The notes: a model not told the origin generated them from the letters alone. DNA of 64,000 nucleotides from Xiphophorus maculatus (GCF_002775205.1 NC_036456.1:13667463-13731462); one strand, 5' to 3'. Positions 21,857 to 35,700 are shown, numbered from the stretch's first letter. Numbers and translations: made by a program.

Positions 21857-24240
21857 CTGTATTTTGCACTTTCTGGTGATCAGCATATGCGCTGCATATT
21901 TTTGCAAAATATTTTGCTGATACAATCTTGTTTGAGTGTTGTTTGTGGACAAGATTTGTGCATGGAAGGTTGCAAGTGTTTTTATATGCGGAAATCTTTT
22001 GACCTTTAAACGTAGATCGACTTTTTCATAAGCATTCAAGCATTCAAAGGGTGATATAATTATACATGATGACCGTTCTAGCAAACAAGAAAGTTCTATA
22101 AGGCAGTCTCAATCCAAAATCAAAGTCTACGCAATATTTAAACGTTTTTCTCATCTTCAGAGTCCTGTCTTCAGTGGTCAGAATGTTGAGACACACATCA
22201 GTTTTATTTATTTATTTCACCACAGATTAACGCATACATTTTGACAAGATGTGTAATCACACTGATCCCTGTAAACATCTAAATACGCTGTGACACCCAT
22301 GCTCAATGCTGCACAATGGAGCCACTGGCATTGAAGGATATTGTAAATAGGAGGATCAGGAGAGAACGCTTTTCCAGGGATCACCAAGATCCTTTGGTCC
22401 ACAATAATGACTGGCTTATAAATTGATTGAGCTTTCAAGCAACCATGTGATTTTTCTGCTTCATCCAAGAAAAACACAATTCATCACAACAAATTAAAGG
22501 AAGTAAGCAGCACTACACGAAGACCTACATTTGTCAGAAATTGCATGTGACAGTCATCTAAATACACAAAGAAATATAAATCACAAATGTATTTTCCACA
22601 TTTTTAAAATGTTATTTGCATAAATGTGAATATTTAGAGAAACTGAAATCACCTTTTGCAAATTACATCCATGCAAAGACTTTCAGTTAAACTGGTCTAA
22701 CTGCACTAAGTATGCTGAAGGAGCTGTGTCTGTCACCATCACTGCTTATAGTCAAACAAGAGGCACGCTTCAGATCAAACCCACTATGAGAAACATCATG
22801 ACTACGACCAACATAATAAGAAGTGAATCTGTTTCATTTGATCTGAAGAATGTAGAGGGCGGAGGTGTGTTTGCTTTTGTTGCTTATTTTTTTTTGTGTT
22901 TTATTTTTGGCTTGTTTCTAAGGCAGTGCAGGAGATTGTTTCTTTTCATATACTGATTTAGGGTGCATAGTGTCTGATGTCACAGGCTGGCGTAGATGGA
23001 GGATGGGGGCATTACATAATAGGAGGAAAGTGGCTACCTGAAAACCTGAAAGAAGCGTAACACAACAAATATAGACATTGGGAGCAATTGTTTTTATTAA
23101 AAATAGACACACATTAGAACATAAGGTCTGCATTGAACATCTACATTAAGATTTTTAAATGTTATGTTGTGCAACTTTGTAATTAGACCTTTAAAATGGA
23201 ATTTTGCTATTTCCTTCACCTTACAAATCCCCAGATGTTATTTTGAAAACTGCTTGAAAAATGCAATGATTCCCAAGCTTTATAATATCATGTGTTACTT
23301 TAAGAAAAAACGAAGGCCAACCGGTTACCAGACATTAGTTGTAAAGATACACCAGACTTCATGTTGTTGATCCAGATGACAAAGATTGCCTGGGTGCAAT
23401 CCACTTTAAGAGAAAAAACAGATTGATGGTCGAAGACTTTCTGGAAAAAGTTAAAGTGTTAACCACTTTGCCACTGCACACAGCATTGACAGAAAATGTA
23501 AAAGAATAATTAAAAACAATCTCTTGATGTCTTCAATAACAGATTAAAGGATTATACAGTGGAAAAAAAAGAAATCTTGTTTCTAAAACAGTTCTGACAA
23601 ATGATGAAGTGAGCTATAACATGAAACTAAAAACAAGATTTGTTTACCTCCCACACCAATAATGGCACATTTGCTGTGTTTTGGTTGTAAAACTATTTAC
23701 ATAGACTGTTATCCACATGTTGAACAAACAAAATGACAATACTTTATACTTTACAACCTCAAATTTCACCGTCAGACTGTAGTTCCTTTGTACTGCATTA
23801 CTTTTTTACATAGGAGTTTGTTGTTTTGCTTTACACTGAAGATTTTGAAATGTCCCATTACCAGCTATCTCAGAGTTTTACATATTTTGCAAAATAGAAC
23901 ATGTTGTAATCTAAAACTGCAGTGTCAGAAACCAAACTTTTATACAGTATTAGGTATATTAGGTACATTGGATTGTGATGTCTTTTCCCTGTGTCACATT
24001 TATTTCAGGCTGAATGTCATATGCAGTGTGCGCATTCGTGACAATTGAAATATTATTAGTATTAACACTCATGTTGTGATGATGGTATGTGTGCAGTAAT
24101 TACATAGAAGAAACTTTACATTTGGTAGCAAAATGAACATTGGCACATACCGGACGCTGTTGTAGCAGACAGAGACAAAAGTGAAATAAGGATTGGATTC
24201 TCCAAATAATACACATAGTTGGACTTCAGTACAAAATAAA

Positions 24241-24260
24241 CTTTATTTATTTTATTTATT
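24241..24260 (-). terminator. Probable poly(A) signals of the second mucin-like gene
   Basis: Overlapping AATAAA hexamers occur on the minus strand (TTTATT on the plus strand), about 330 bases after the stop codon. This fits a short 3' untranslated region and argues that the gene ends here rather than continuing toward 18 kb. Confidence 0.5.
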
Positions 24261-24583
24261 GCATTTTTGCAGATCTATTAACCACTGCAGGCCAGTCTTG
24301 AACAACTAAAGAGCTGGATGTGGCCTACATGTTGTAAAATGCCCACATCAAGTTTTATTTCGAGTGTACCTATTGGCTCTCCAGATTTAGGTTGCTCTTT
24401 TGAACTAATTTTAAAATCCCGAACAGTCGCAACATCTCAACAGAACAAAAGAGATTGTAAGAAACCGCCCCAGTAAAATTTTATCCCAAAAATTATTTTA
24501 CATCAACATGTGACAAATGTTTTAACAAGTAATTTGCCATGTTGTTTTCATCATCTTGTACCATTGGCAAACCTTGTTACTAT

Positions 24584-27500
24584 TTAGTTTGTCATTCCAT
24601 CAATTTTGTCTGTATCATTTGATAAAAACGTGATGCGCTCCACAACTGGATAATCAAAGACTAAAGGCTTCACAATAACAACCCTAGGACTGTATTTGAA
24701 AAACACAGTCCTGTTTCGAGAAACAGGCAAAGGGCTTGCATCGTATTCCAGTTGTGTTGTGTTTGCATGCCTGATGTTAGCTGATGATGTGTATAAATTG
24801 GAGTCTGTTGTATCTGCGCTTCCATACTCAGCTGCTGTGGATTTTACTGTAGCCTTCTCCATATTTGTAGTCCCGTTAACCTGAGGGGAAGTACTTGAAT
24901 GAGCTTCTTCTGTTGTGGAATGGGATGAGCTCTGTGCTGGGACTGAAGCTGAAGTGCTTCTTGATGTGCTAACTGGGACCAATGAGACACTTTGAGGTTG
25001 TTGCGAACTGGAAGATTCTAAACTTTGCAGTGTGGATGAGTACTGATCCGCTGTCCAGGCTGCTGCAGAAGCACAAGAAAGAAAGACATTAGTTTGATTT
25101 GGATCTGTTGGTATGACTGTGGTAGTAATTTGGTCATGGGTGGAAATGTTTGCGACCAACATACCTGATGCAGTCTCTGGTTCCTCCTCAGGGGTAATTG
25201 TGTGTGCAGCTGTTTGTGTCGTTTCTTGAAGAGATGTAACTAAAGATGCTGTGGTGTGTGGTGTGGTGTTCACTGTAGTTCCCATATATCCCGTTGTTCG
25301 TCCTGCCTCTTGTTTCCCTGTAGTCTTCTCTAGAACTTGTGTTGGTGACTGGTTTGATAATCCAATGCTTTGTGTTGAAGCTATGGGTGATATCTGTCCG
25401 GTTGTTAATGAGGTGTCATAATTTGTGTTTGTCACTGCATGTGCTGTGATTGTCGAAGTCCTCGACGAAGCTGTTGTTGCTGAACTCACGGTTTGCTTTG
25501 TAGTTGTGGGTTGTTTTCCTGTAATTGCTGCTGTCGTTGTAGTCTGTGATTTGGTTGTTGCGGATGATGTTGCTTTATCCTGAGTGTTTGATTTAGTTGT
25601 TGCAGGTGTTATGCTTGATTTTTTAGCTGACATATAGGTTGACCCAGAGTCTCCGCTTCCTTGAGTTGTTGTAGATCCAACAGGTTGCTTTGCAGTTGTG
25701 ATAGACATTTGATTGATGGTCGTTGGTGGAGTATAATTTGTTTGCGTGCCATTGTGCTCTGTTTGTCTCCTGTCAAATGTAGACAGGGATATTGATTTAC
25801 TTTTTGTGTTTTCTTGAACTGTTATTGATCCAATAATTGGAGGTTGTTGTGTTTTTGGAATCTCTGATTTGTTCGTTGCAGGTGATGCATCTTTAGTTTG
25901 ATCCTCTGATTCATTTGTTTCACCTGTCTTTTGAGACGATGTTTGCAATGAAGTTGATTTATTTCTGTTATGATCAGACACTGATTCACTGTATGTAGAT
26001 ACCACCGTCTGTTTGAAAGCAGTTGATGATCCTGTTTCTGCAGCTGCAGTCTGTGTCTCAGTTGTTACATGTAAAGGGTTTTGCGCTGAGGTGCTTTGTG
26101 TTGATGATATTTTGTCTGATTTCTTTGATGTTGGTATTTCAGCTTCTGTTCCTGTTGTGGATCTTGTTGTAAGGGGTGGAGGTGAAGATGTTAACTGTAC
26201 AGTACCTTCTGTTTTAGATGTAACAGATGTAGACGATGTTGTCATCAATCCTATTGCCTTTACATTCACCATTGAAGTAGATGTCTGATTTGTAATAGAT
26301 GCTTGATTTGCAGTTGTTGACGGATTTGATTCTGTTATTGTCACAATTCTCCGTGTGGTCACAGTTTGTCTTGTTGATGCAGTCAGTGAACCTCTGTCTT
26401 TGTTTGCTTCAGTGATTGTTGATCCCACAGTTTGTTTTGCAGTTGAGGGTTGTGTTGTTGATGCTTCTGATGTTGATGATTTTCTTGTTATAAACAATGA
26501 CATTTTCTGTTGATTTTCTGATCTAGTTGTTGAGGATGCTTCTGTTGTTTCTTCTGCTAAGGTTTTTGTTTCATACTGAGTGTCAGCTTTAGTTGTTTCA
26601 GGTGTTATGCTTGTTTCTTTTTCTGGTGTTTGATTTTTGGTTGCTACATTTTGTGTACTTTGTCTTGAAAATGTTGGCAATTTTGTATTTTCTGTCTCTT
26701 CTTGGGTATTTGCTACCACAGAGCTGGTTAGTCTTCTTGATACAGATAGAGTCGATACTGTAGACTTTCCATTTGCACCAGTTGTAGAAGTTGCAGACGA
26801 AGCTGAAGTCGTTACTGAATTTGAGTTAGCATGTTTATTAGACTCTGCTGTTTGGGTTGTGAGTCTGGATGACACAGAGTCCAATCTGCTGTCTGTGTTT
26901 CCGTTAGTTGTTGTAGTTCCAGCAGTTTGCTGTGTTGTCAGTGGCGCTGATGTTGTTGGCTTCGCTGACTTGGTCACTGCAGATGATGATGTTTCCTGTG
27001 AATCCACTGATGGAGTTCTCAAGGTTGAAATTTGCGTTGATATTTGTTGCTGTCCATAAACAGTGTTTATTGTTTGTGTTTGTGTAACCACTAATCCACC
27101 CTTAGTTGACCCCTTCGTTTCTTTTGAAGTGGTGAATGATTCAATTTTTGCTGGTGTTTTGGTCATTTGCTCATCTGTGGTCTGTGCCTCTCCTTTTACA
27201 TTTAAAGTAATTTTTTCTGAGGTGTTTTGTAACTGTGCCTTTTCTACTGAATTTGTTGTTGGTTTTATTGTCTTAGATGGAGTTAAAGATGTTGCTTTTA
27301 CAGATGTTCTTGCAGTCAAAGTTAGAGAGGTAGGAGATATTGCTGAGGATCCTGTTGCCATGGATTCCATGGATTCACCTCCATTCTGACCAGACACTAA
27401 TCCACCATGTGTCAACATGGACTCCATTATATTTGTAGTCTCATGATCTGTGGTAGACTTTGGAGTTGCATTTGTAGATGGACTAGATAGTGTTTGTGTT

Positions 27501-30500
27501 GCAGCTAGCAGTGTTGTCCCAGGCCCTACAGTTTGCTTTGTTAACATAGGCACTGATCCACCATATGTTGTTACTTGACCTGTTGCTGATCCAGTGGCAT
27601 GCTTTGTAGCTGTTGGCTGGTGTGTTGTTAATGCTATTGATGTTGACTCCATTTCTTGCAGAGTCTCAAATTCTGTTGTTTTGGTTATTTCTGCAGCTCT
27701 AGTTTGAGATGTTGGTGTCAAATTTAATGTAATTGGCTCTGGAGTTTTTAATGACGTTCCTTTGTCTGTTTTAGTTGTTGTTTGAGTAGCATTTGATAAT
27801 TTGGTGAATTGTCTTGTAACAGATGTAGAGGATATTACTGACAGTGAAGTGGTTCCTGTTTCAGGTGACATAGACACCAGTCCACTGACATCTTTTTCTC
27901 GAACTGTTGTTGTTGTTGTTGTTTGTTTGGCAATTGTTGCCTTTGACATCACCATTTGTGTAGATGTATCTGTTTTTGTGGTGGATGCTTGAGTTTCATT
28001 TTTAGATACACTAGATGTTTCCGTTTGAACATCTGCTGCCATTTGTGTGTTAAGTCTTGTTGACATGAGAATTGATTCACTTTTTGCGTTTGGTTGAACT
28101 GTTGTTGATCCAATTGCTTTGTGTTGTTCTGTTGGAAAAGCTGCTGATGTTGTCGATGAACCTGAATTGTCTGCTGCAGACGGTGAAGGTCTATCCTGAG
28201 TTTTTAATTTCAGTGTTGAACTTTGCAGAGACTCATTTACAGTTTGACTGCTTTCATTTTGATCAGCCATTGTTTGTTTTGCAACAGTGAGCCTTTCAGT
28301 TATGTATGACAAGTCTATTGTTGCAGATATGTTGAGTATTTTTGATGCTGCAGGTTGTGTGCTCTGTGTTGAGAGTCTTGCTGACACAGAGATTGATCCA
28401 GATTCTGTGCTTGTTTGAGTTACAGATCCAGCAGGTTGCTTTGCAGTTGTGGTCGATACTTTCTTGATGATTGTTGGTGATCTAGAATCTGTTTGTGTTG
28501 CAATGGGCGCCATTTCCACAGTCTTAGTAGTTTGTTTTCTGTCGATTGTGGAGAAAGAATCTGATCCACTGTTTGTGTTTTCTTGAATTCTTGATCCAGT
28601 AATTAGAGGTTGTGGTGTTGTTGTGGGCTCATTCTGTGATTGTGTTGTTTTATCTGTGTTTTGAGTTAATGTTTGCAATAACTCTGATACACTTCTATTA
28701 TGATCAGACACTGATTCACTGTATGTTGATGACACAGTCTGTTTGAAAGCAGTTGATGATCCTGTTTCTGCAGCTGCAGTCTGTGTCTCAGTTGTTACAT
28801 GTAAAGGGTTTTGCGCTGAGGTGCTTTGTGTTGATGATATTTTGTCTGATTTCTTTGATGTTGGTATTTCAGCTTCTGTTCCTGTTGTGGATCTTGTTGT
28901 AAGGGGTGGAGGTGAAGATGTTAACTGTACAGTTCCTTCTGTTTTAGATGTAACAGATGTAGACGATGTTCTCATCAATCCTGTTGCCCTTACATTCATC
29001 ATTGAAGTAGATGTCTGATTTGTAATAGATGCTTGATTTGCAGTTGTTGACGGATTTGATTCTGTTATTGTCACAATTCTCAGTGTGGTCACAGACTCTA
29101 TAGTTTGTCTTGTTGATGCAGTCAGTGAACCTCTGTCTTTGTTTGCTTCAGTCATTGTTGATCCCACAGTTTGTTTTGCAGTTGAGGATTGTGTTGTTGA
29201 TGCTTCTGATGTTGATGATTTTCTTGTTGTAAACGATGACATTTTCTGTTGATTTTCTGATCTAGTTGTTGAGGATGCTTCTGTTGTTTCTTCTGCTAAG
29301 GTTTTTGTTGTTGCTACATTTGATATACTTTGTAATTTTGATGTTTCTTCATCCTGTTTGGTAGCTGTTAATGAAACAGTGCTTACTGTGGATCTTGTTA
29401 CATATGGAGAGGATTGTGTTGACTGAACGGGTTTGTTCATTGTGGAAGTTAAAGATGGAGGTGATGTTTGGGTTGAGGCTGTTGACATGGACTCCACCAT
29501 CTGCATAGATGTTTTACTGACTGTCGCCATTGGACTAGATTGTGTTTGTTTTGTAGTTGGATTAATTTCCACTGATTGAGCAGTTTGTGTACTCAGCCTT
29601 GTTGATGCAAAGAATGATTTATTGTCAGTTGTTCTGCTATTTGTTGTTGATGGATTAGTCTGCATGGTAGTTGTGGGTTGTTGTGTTGTAAATGATCCTT
29701 GTGGAGTCACACTTTGAGGTGAGATCAAGCTTATTGTTGTGAACTTCATAAACAGTGTAGCTGTGTTATCTTTGGTGGATGTCTGAGTTCTTGCCGCCAT
29801 AGATTTTGTTTGCCCTGTAGATCCAACAATTTCCAGAGGCCCTGCAGTTTGGGTTGTGAGTCTGGTTGACACAGACGCCGATTCACGGTCTGTTTTTCCT
29901 TGAATTGTTACGGATCCAACGGTTTGTTTTGCAGTTGTGGATTGTGTAGAAAATTTTGCTGATGCTGTTGTATTTTCTTGTTTTGTTGTTGTCGATGTTG
30001 CAGTTTTATTCTGACTCTCTGGTTGTATTGCTTCAGTCAAAGTTTGTGTTGCATTTAGCGGTGATGAAGAAAGCAAATCAGTTCCTGAAACAGTTGATAT
30101 TTTTGTTGTTGATGATGCTTTAATATTATTTGCAGCTGGTGTTTGTGTGGTTACATCTGAAGTATTCTGTTCTGAGGTGTTTTTTAATTTTGTTGTTTCA
30201 TTGCCTTGCTTGTTTGTTGTTGGTTCTACAATATCTGTTGTGGATGGTGTTGTAATAGATTGAGGTAAAGATAATCCTTTTACAGACGTTTCTTTTGTAG
30301 AAATTACAGAAGGAGGTGATATTGTACTGAATGATGTTGTGGACTTTGCTGTCAGTGTAGATGTATAATCCATCATAGAGGCTGCAGTTTCTTTTGAAGT
30401 TTTGGGAAGTTGTGTTGTTAGTGATTCAGAGGTTGTTGAAGTCTCCAAACCTTGGGCAGCTGTTTCACTTGCTTCTGCAACTGCAGTTTGTGTTTCAGTG

Positions 30501-32726
30501 GTTACATTTACAGTAATTTGTTCTGACGTGTTTTGAAAAAGTGTTGTGAAAGATCTTACATTATTCTTCATTGATGTTTGTAATTCACTGCGTGTTGCTT
30601 GTGTTACAGGTGGACGGGAAGATGTTGACTTTCTGGTTGTTCCTGTTGCAGAAGTTTCTAATAAGGGTGACAAAGGTGTTGTCATGTCCTCCATAATTTG
30701 TGTCTGTGTATAATGCGCAGTAGATGTTTCAGTTTTTAGTGCACGTAAAGTAGCTGGTTCTGTAGACTCAATTTGCGTCTCCGTTGTAGACATATCTGGT
30801 TTTGTGGTTCCTGCAGAGCTTTGTGTTGAGGCTGAGTCAGTCTTTAAAGAGTCAGTGCTTTGATTCTGACTTGGTTCAGAATCAAGTCTGTTGATTGAAG
30901 TTGGTTCTGTTGTGCCTGGAACTACAGTGAAGTTTGTTGGAGCTTTATAGTCAGATGATGCCTCAGATGATGGTTTTTGCCCTGATTGTGTATTTCGTGT
31001 CACCACTGTGTTTATTGTTGTTAAAAGTGTAGTACTCTTTGTTGCATCAGATTCTTTTCTGTCTGTGTGTGACTGGGTAGACATTTTGGTTGGTTTCATG
31101 TTGGTTTGTATGTTTCCAGGCATGTCTGTTAAAGTAGTTAAAAGCTCGTTTATCTGTGATTCCAAGAATCCTTGTGTGGGCGTCCTTACTGACGTCTCAC
31201 TTTGTGCTAATGGTGAAGAAATGCCGGTGGGTATGTTGCCACCTTTGATGCCTGAAGTCTGCAGAGCATTCGATGGCGTCGTTCCAGAAATGTTTTCAGT
31301 CTCAGCTGGTGCGGGAGTCTGACGTGAAAATGATGAGTTCCCCTCAGAAAATGTAGAGGCTGGTTGGCTTGTTTCTGAATCAGATGATTGAGTGGTTTTG
31401 CAACATTCTTGGGCATTTCTCTTGGGTGTAGAAAGCATGATGCTTTCTCCATCTGAAGCGTTGTTACTGATGATTTTCCCTGATGACACTGTTGTTTTTC
31501 CAACATAAAATTGTGTTGTGTTTCCGATAGTGCTGTTTGTTGGTGTACTAATATTTAATTGTGTAGGTTCGGTTTGTAGACTCACTCTGTGAGTTATGCA
31601 GACAGCTGTGCAAGATGGAAAGAATATATATGAGTGTAGTCAGGTAATATAAACATTTATCTAAATATTAACTATTATTTTAAGCAATATGAGGCTGATA
31701 TGTGAAAGATGGGACAAAGCTCTGTTTTGTGTGTATGCAAAAGTCTGTGATGAAAATGAAAACACATGATGTGAGTAATATTACATTTCATCCTTACAGA
31801 ATAAGGTAAAAGTTCATAGCTAGACATACAATGACACCAAATCTTGTATAATTAATGCCTGATTATGTTTGTTGTCTGCTCTTCCATCACACATATCCAA
31901 TATCCCTGGCTACTGAAAGTTATATCTTAGAGAAAGTTAAAAACAAAACAAACCAAAAAAAAAAAAACATCTTCTTTCTCTTGATGGTCAACTGTTTTAC
32001 AGATTTTTATCTACCGTAATAGCTCTTTGGGAATCACCTTGTTGGTGTTAAGCGATTGTTTCTTTGGCCAACTGTCTCACAACAGCAGCTGGCAGCTGGT
32101 GAAAATGTATCTATAATTCATATTTGAAATTGGATCTAGACTAAGTTCTCTTTCAAAGCACTCCTCAGTCAGACTTCAGGAGGCTTTTAATTCCTGAATT
32201 AGCCTGGTAAAAATCAAACCCTCATCCTTCGTCTGGGCTCTTGGATATTGAGAAACAATTAATTCCTGGAGGTACGGACAAGTTTTAAACTAGTCCGTCA
32301 TGCTTGTGATGTGATAGTTTGACACTATGAAGTCAATGGGAGAAAGCCCATTGACTTTTGAAGCTGTGAAGCGAAATTATAATTGAGCGGAATTACACAG
32401 GAAGAGAATGGCCAGGTTATTCCTGAATGGTCCATCAGCCATATTCAGATGTCAAACAAACTACAAAAAAATATCTTCTCAAAAGGCAAACTTTGAATGA
32501 CCTTCAGAAAACCTGCAGAATGGTAACGAAGAATAATTTAAAAGATAACTACAAGTGTCGGGCTACTTTAAAGCCAGGGGCATCCGGTTCTTGACGAGCC
32601 GGATATTATTTATCTTTTGCTCTAATCAGTTTTCCAAATCTTTGGTGTAGTATCTAAACCTGTGCCAACGGTTAACGCACTAGATTACTCACCTGCCAAC
32701 AAGTTCACAAGGAATCCACCATTCAT
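24584..32726 (-). CDS. Second Ser/Thr-rich mucin-like gene
   Basis: Model: complement of join(24584..31605, 32693..32726), about 2,351 residues. Exon 1 begins at an ATG in a full GCCACCATGA context and encodes MNGGFLVNLLA; GCAG|GTGAGT is the donor. The split Ala codon is completed by exon 2 after the acceptor CCATCTTGCACAG, giving AVCITHRVSLQTEP. The signal peptide is therefore about 18-20 residues. The rest is dominated by Thr, Ser, Gln, Glu, Lys and Ala with many N-x-S/T sites, and unlike its neighbour it is not a short tandem repeat. Cys is almost absent; a Cys pair lies near residue 79 and one Cys lies near the C-terminus. The last 45 or so residues are not mucin-like (RTVFFKYSPRVVIVKPLVF and onward). 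Stop is TAA at 24586-24584. It is probably a heavily O-glycosylated secreted protein; I do not recognise an orthologue. Confidence 0.7.
25968..26568 (-). repeat. Internal duplication in second mucin gene, copy A
   Basis: About 600 bp of this exon nearly match 28698-29316 in the same orientation, roughly 2.73 kb away. The conserved protein part includes the TETQTAAAETGSSTAFKQTV stretch in both copies. Differences are scattered point changes plus one short in-frame length difference. Confidence 0.85.
28698..29316 (-). repeat. Internal duplication in second mucin gene, copy B
   Basis: Partner of 25968-26568. This copy has a few extra in-frame codons near 29090 (plus strand CACAGACTCTATAG against CACAG). 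Beyond the edges the two copies diverge at once, so this is a segmental copy within the exon. Confidence 0.85.
32693..32726 (-). CDS. Signal-peptide exon of the second mucin-like gene
   Basis: This exon carries 11 codons plus one base, with an ideal Kozak context. The 1,087-bp intron is in phase 1, as in the giant mucin gene. A TTTGCAG acceptor-like site lies about 30 bases upstream of the ATG on the minus strand, so an untranslated first exon is likely further right. Confidence 0.7.
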
Positions 32727-35700
32727 GGTGGCAGCTGATGGTTATCTTTTATTTTTGTCTGCAAATGACAGAGGTATAAATTCAAAAGTTTTTTCCATGA
32801 CAGACAAACGCTCCCTACTCTAAAACGTCTTGCGTACTTACTTTACACTCCTCTTGTCTGGTTTGTGACAAAGAAAATTCAATGGCATTTTTAAGTGATT
32901 TGTCACTCCAAGCCTGTCACATGCTTTTTAAAAAGTCTATCAGATCTTACATTTAATTTAGTCACATATTACCTAAATTCTTTCATTTTGGTTTTTCGTT
33001 TCACTTTGAGAATCTAAGCATCTCTGGGCCAAAGGTTACCCAGTAGTTTTTAATGATCACAGCGCCCAATGTGTCTGTGAGCTCACCAAGCAATTTAAAT
33101 CTTGGTCAGTATGAGCAATAACCAAAACTAAATCTCGCATCTTACTGGCAACAGTACTTTAAGGAAGTCAGTATTTACTGTTGAACTAAAGTTTACCAGT
33201 ACCGTTGTTGATAGTAGATCCTAATAATTAAAGGAACTAAATTATTGTTTCTGAATACAATGGTTGTTAAACTTTAACAACAGCCAGACATATTTATGTA
33301 ATTACAGAACACTGTCTGTACTGTGGAGCAATGATTGCTGCTTTTTGTTTAAAGTATTGTGCGGAATGGTGCCTGCTGGTGTTGGAATTGCTTCTGAAGG
33401 GTTTGGCTCTATTGTAATTGTGGCGTTCATGGCGGAAACTTTCACAGGTTATGTTGGGTGAAGCCAACTGTAATTAAAGTTATAATCCACTGATTCAACT
33501 TGCACACTTGAAGAGTCAACAGTTTTCAAAAAGGATTACCGACTTATTGTCTGCACCTGCCTTCTCTATTCAAACATACAAACAAAATGTAGAGGTCAAA
33601 TTTAGAGTCACCAATGTTATTAGAGTGTAGGAGGGAACCAGAGTCCCCGTCTAAAAGAAAAACAAAAACAAACAATGAGCACCAGAAGAATATACTGTAA
33701 GGCCGTACAGCCAAATGGTACAAATGGTATGCTATTTGTAATAGCTTAGCAGTCACATGTTTCTCTCATTTGTTTTCTTAAGAACTTCCTTGAGCAAACC
33801 TTACTGTTCTGGGATTTTGGTAGTATTATGTTCATAGCTCATTTATTTCCTTCATTGTTATACAATGACATATTCAAAACATGCAGCATTTTTCTTCCTG
33901 TTCTACATTTCAAAGTTCCTCATTCTGGTATCACAAATAGCAAACGTGTATTATAGTTTATTAGATCAAGTATTAATCAGAGTGAAACTCATTTTTCCTA
34001 AGCAAATATCAATGAAGAAAAGTTTTGAATTGCAGATTCTTTAGCGTTGATCACTTTTGACGACATTGAATAGGTACAAATTCTAAAGCAGGTTTGAGAA
34101 AGAGGAGGTGTGTACATTTTGTTACCTGCCACAGCAATTCATTTTGCAAATCAATGTATGTGTTATTATTTCTAAGAAAGTTTGCATTCTTTATCTTAAC
34201 CTTGTGTGTTATAAATAAACACAAGTGTGCCACCAAAACAAGCTGGAATCTTGCCAAAGGCTCTCAAAGCCAGAAGTAAAGCTCATAATTATAAGGTAGA
34301 AAATCTTTCACCTTCATCTGATTAGGAGTTCCAGAAGTTTTATTTATAGAACAATTAAACTTATAGGGCTGTTAAACTCTCATTAATCACTGACACAGCA
34401 ATCCTTCCAACTTCCTTTCTTGTCGTGTTTTAAGGAGTTTTAGCTTGTGGAGCTGCATGGGGGGAAGAGTCAGAGTCAGAGTCTTGTTCCCTTCACCTCT
34501 GTCTCAATCCACCTGTCTTCACTGTCCTCAAAACAAAATGTTTCATTTTCTCATAAATTTTAAATGAACCACTCAGTCCTGGATTGACAATCTGGGTGTA
34601 GATGCTGTTTTCTCTCACAGCATGTAGGTCTGAATGTTTCTTTTTCTGGTGAACTATGTATCCAACATCAGTAACCTTGAGTTAAGGTGTCTCATCATTT
34701 GACTGAATTAGTCTCTGTCTAAAACTGAATCCTGTTTTACTCCTCAGTCCTCATTCTCAGTGCTCAACAAAACTTTTTTTAGGACGAACCAAACCAGTTG
34801 TTTCTGTGAAGTAGCAGGAGGCCTCGGGCTTCTACACCTCAAAAACCTAGATTCTTCAGATGCATGCTTGTAAATTAACGACAAGAAGACGTGTCTGCAA
34901 ATCACTCACAAATGTAAGCGTTGTCTCAGTCGCTATATTTTAAAGTGACATGATGTGTAAGTGCTTTGATTACGTTCAGTGTCAATTTAGCTACCGGAGA
35001 GTTCCTCTGTCGAACATGTGTACTTTCACAAAAATAGAATCATGGAAAGTACTGGAATTTTTCTGGTGAAAAATAAAAGTAGCTTATCTTTTGAAATGTT
35101 GTACTTGCTGTCAGGATAATAATCACTGGATTACACAGATTACAGAGAAGTCTGCACTTTCAGAAAAACAACGTAGGCAATTCCATAAATTCCATAAAAT
35201 TACATTCTAGACATAAAGATGGGTGCAAACTATTGAGACATTGCTTAGATGTGCATTTTCTTTTATCTAGAATATGCTTAAATATGTGAAACTTAGAATC
35301 GTCTGTTTCTTCACCCTGTACATAAACTCAGCTGACTCTCATATCCTGGATGACTGAAGATTTACACTAAAGTGCCTGAACAAATATTGTAAGGCCTAGG
35401 AAATTTTAACCGTGCATGTTAAACTGCGGCTCAAATTTGTCAAAATGTAATCTTATAGCCCAAGTTGTGTGCGATATACCCTTTGATGAGATGGCATCCT
35501 AAAATGTGGTGGAACAGTGAAAGGTGAGATGTCCTCATAAAACTGTATTAATGTCTAAATGTGGTTAAAAAAATCAAAGACGAAAATACATACTAGTAGT
35601 CTGGATGTCTTTATTTAAAAATGTTTACTATTCCTTAAGTGTAGCTGAAATGTAATAGGTGAAAAGACTTCTGATATCAACATATGGTTCAAAAGTGAAA

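Larger units (their letters stand above)
18423..24240. other. Spacer between the two mucin genes
   Basis: AT-rich sequence without a long ORF. It probably contains the untranslated first exon and promoter of the giant mucin gene on the minus strand, and a few exon-like segments described separately. Scattered AATAAA-type signals occur on the minus strand, for example near 22205. I see no transposon with recognisable coding remains. Confidence 0.4.

Noticed and set aside
22217-22477. An 86-codon minus ORF with several Cys, followed by overlapping AATAAA signals
   Set aside because: Acceptor is unclear, no family is recognisable, and no compatible upstream exon was found.
22918-23133. A 71-codon minus ORF with a TTCTTTCAG acceptor-like site inside and a hydrophobic stretch
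   Set aside because: No partner exon and no recognisable family; probably chance in AT-rich DNA.
26013-29018. Plus-strand ORFs of about 60-140 codons within 24.7-31.3 kb
   Set aside because: Antisense shadows of the Ser/Thr-rich exon; the paired ones at 26013 and 28743 only reflect its internal duplication.
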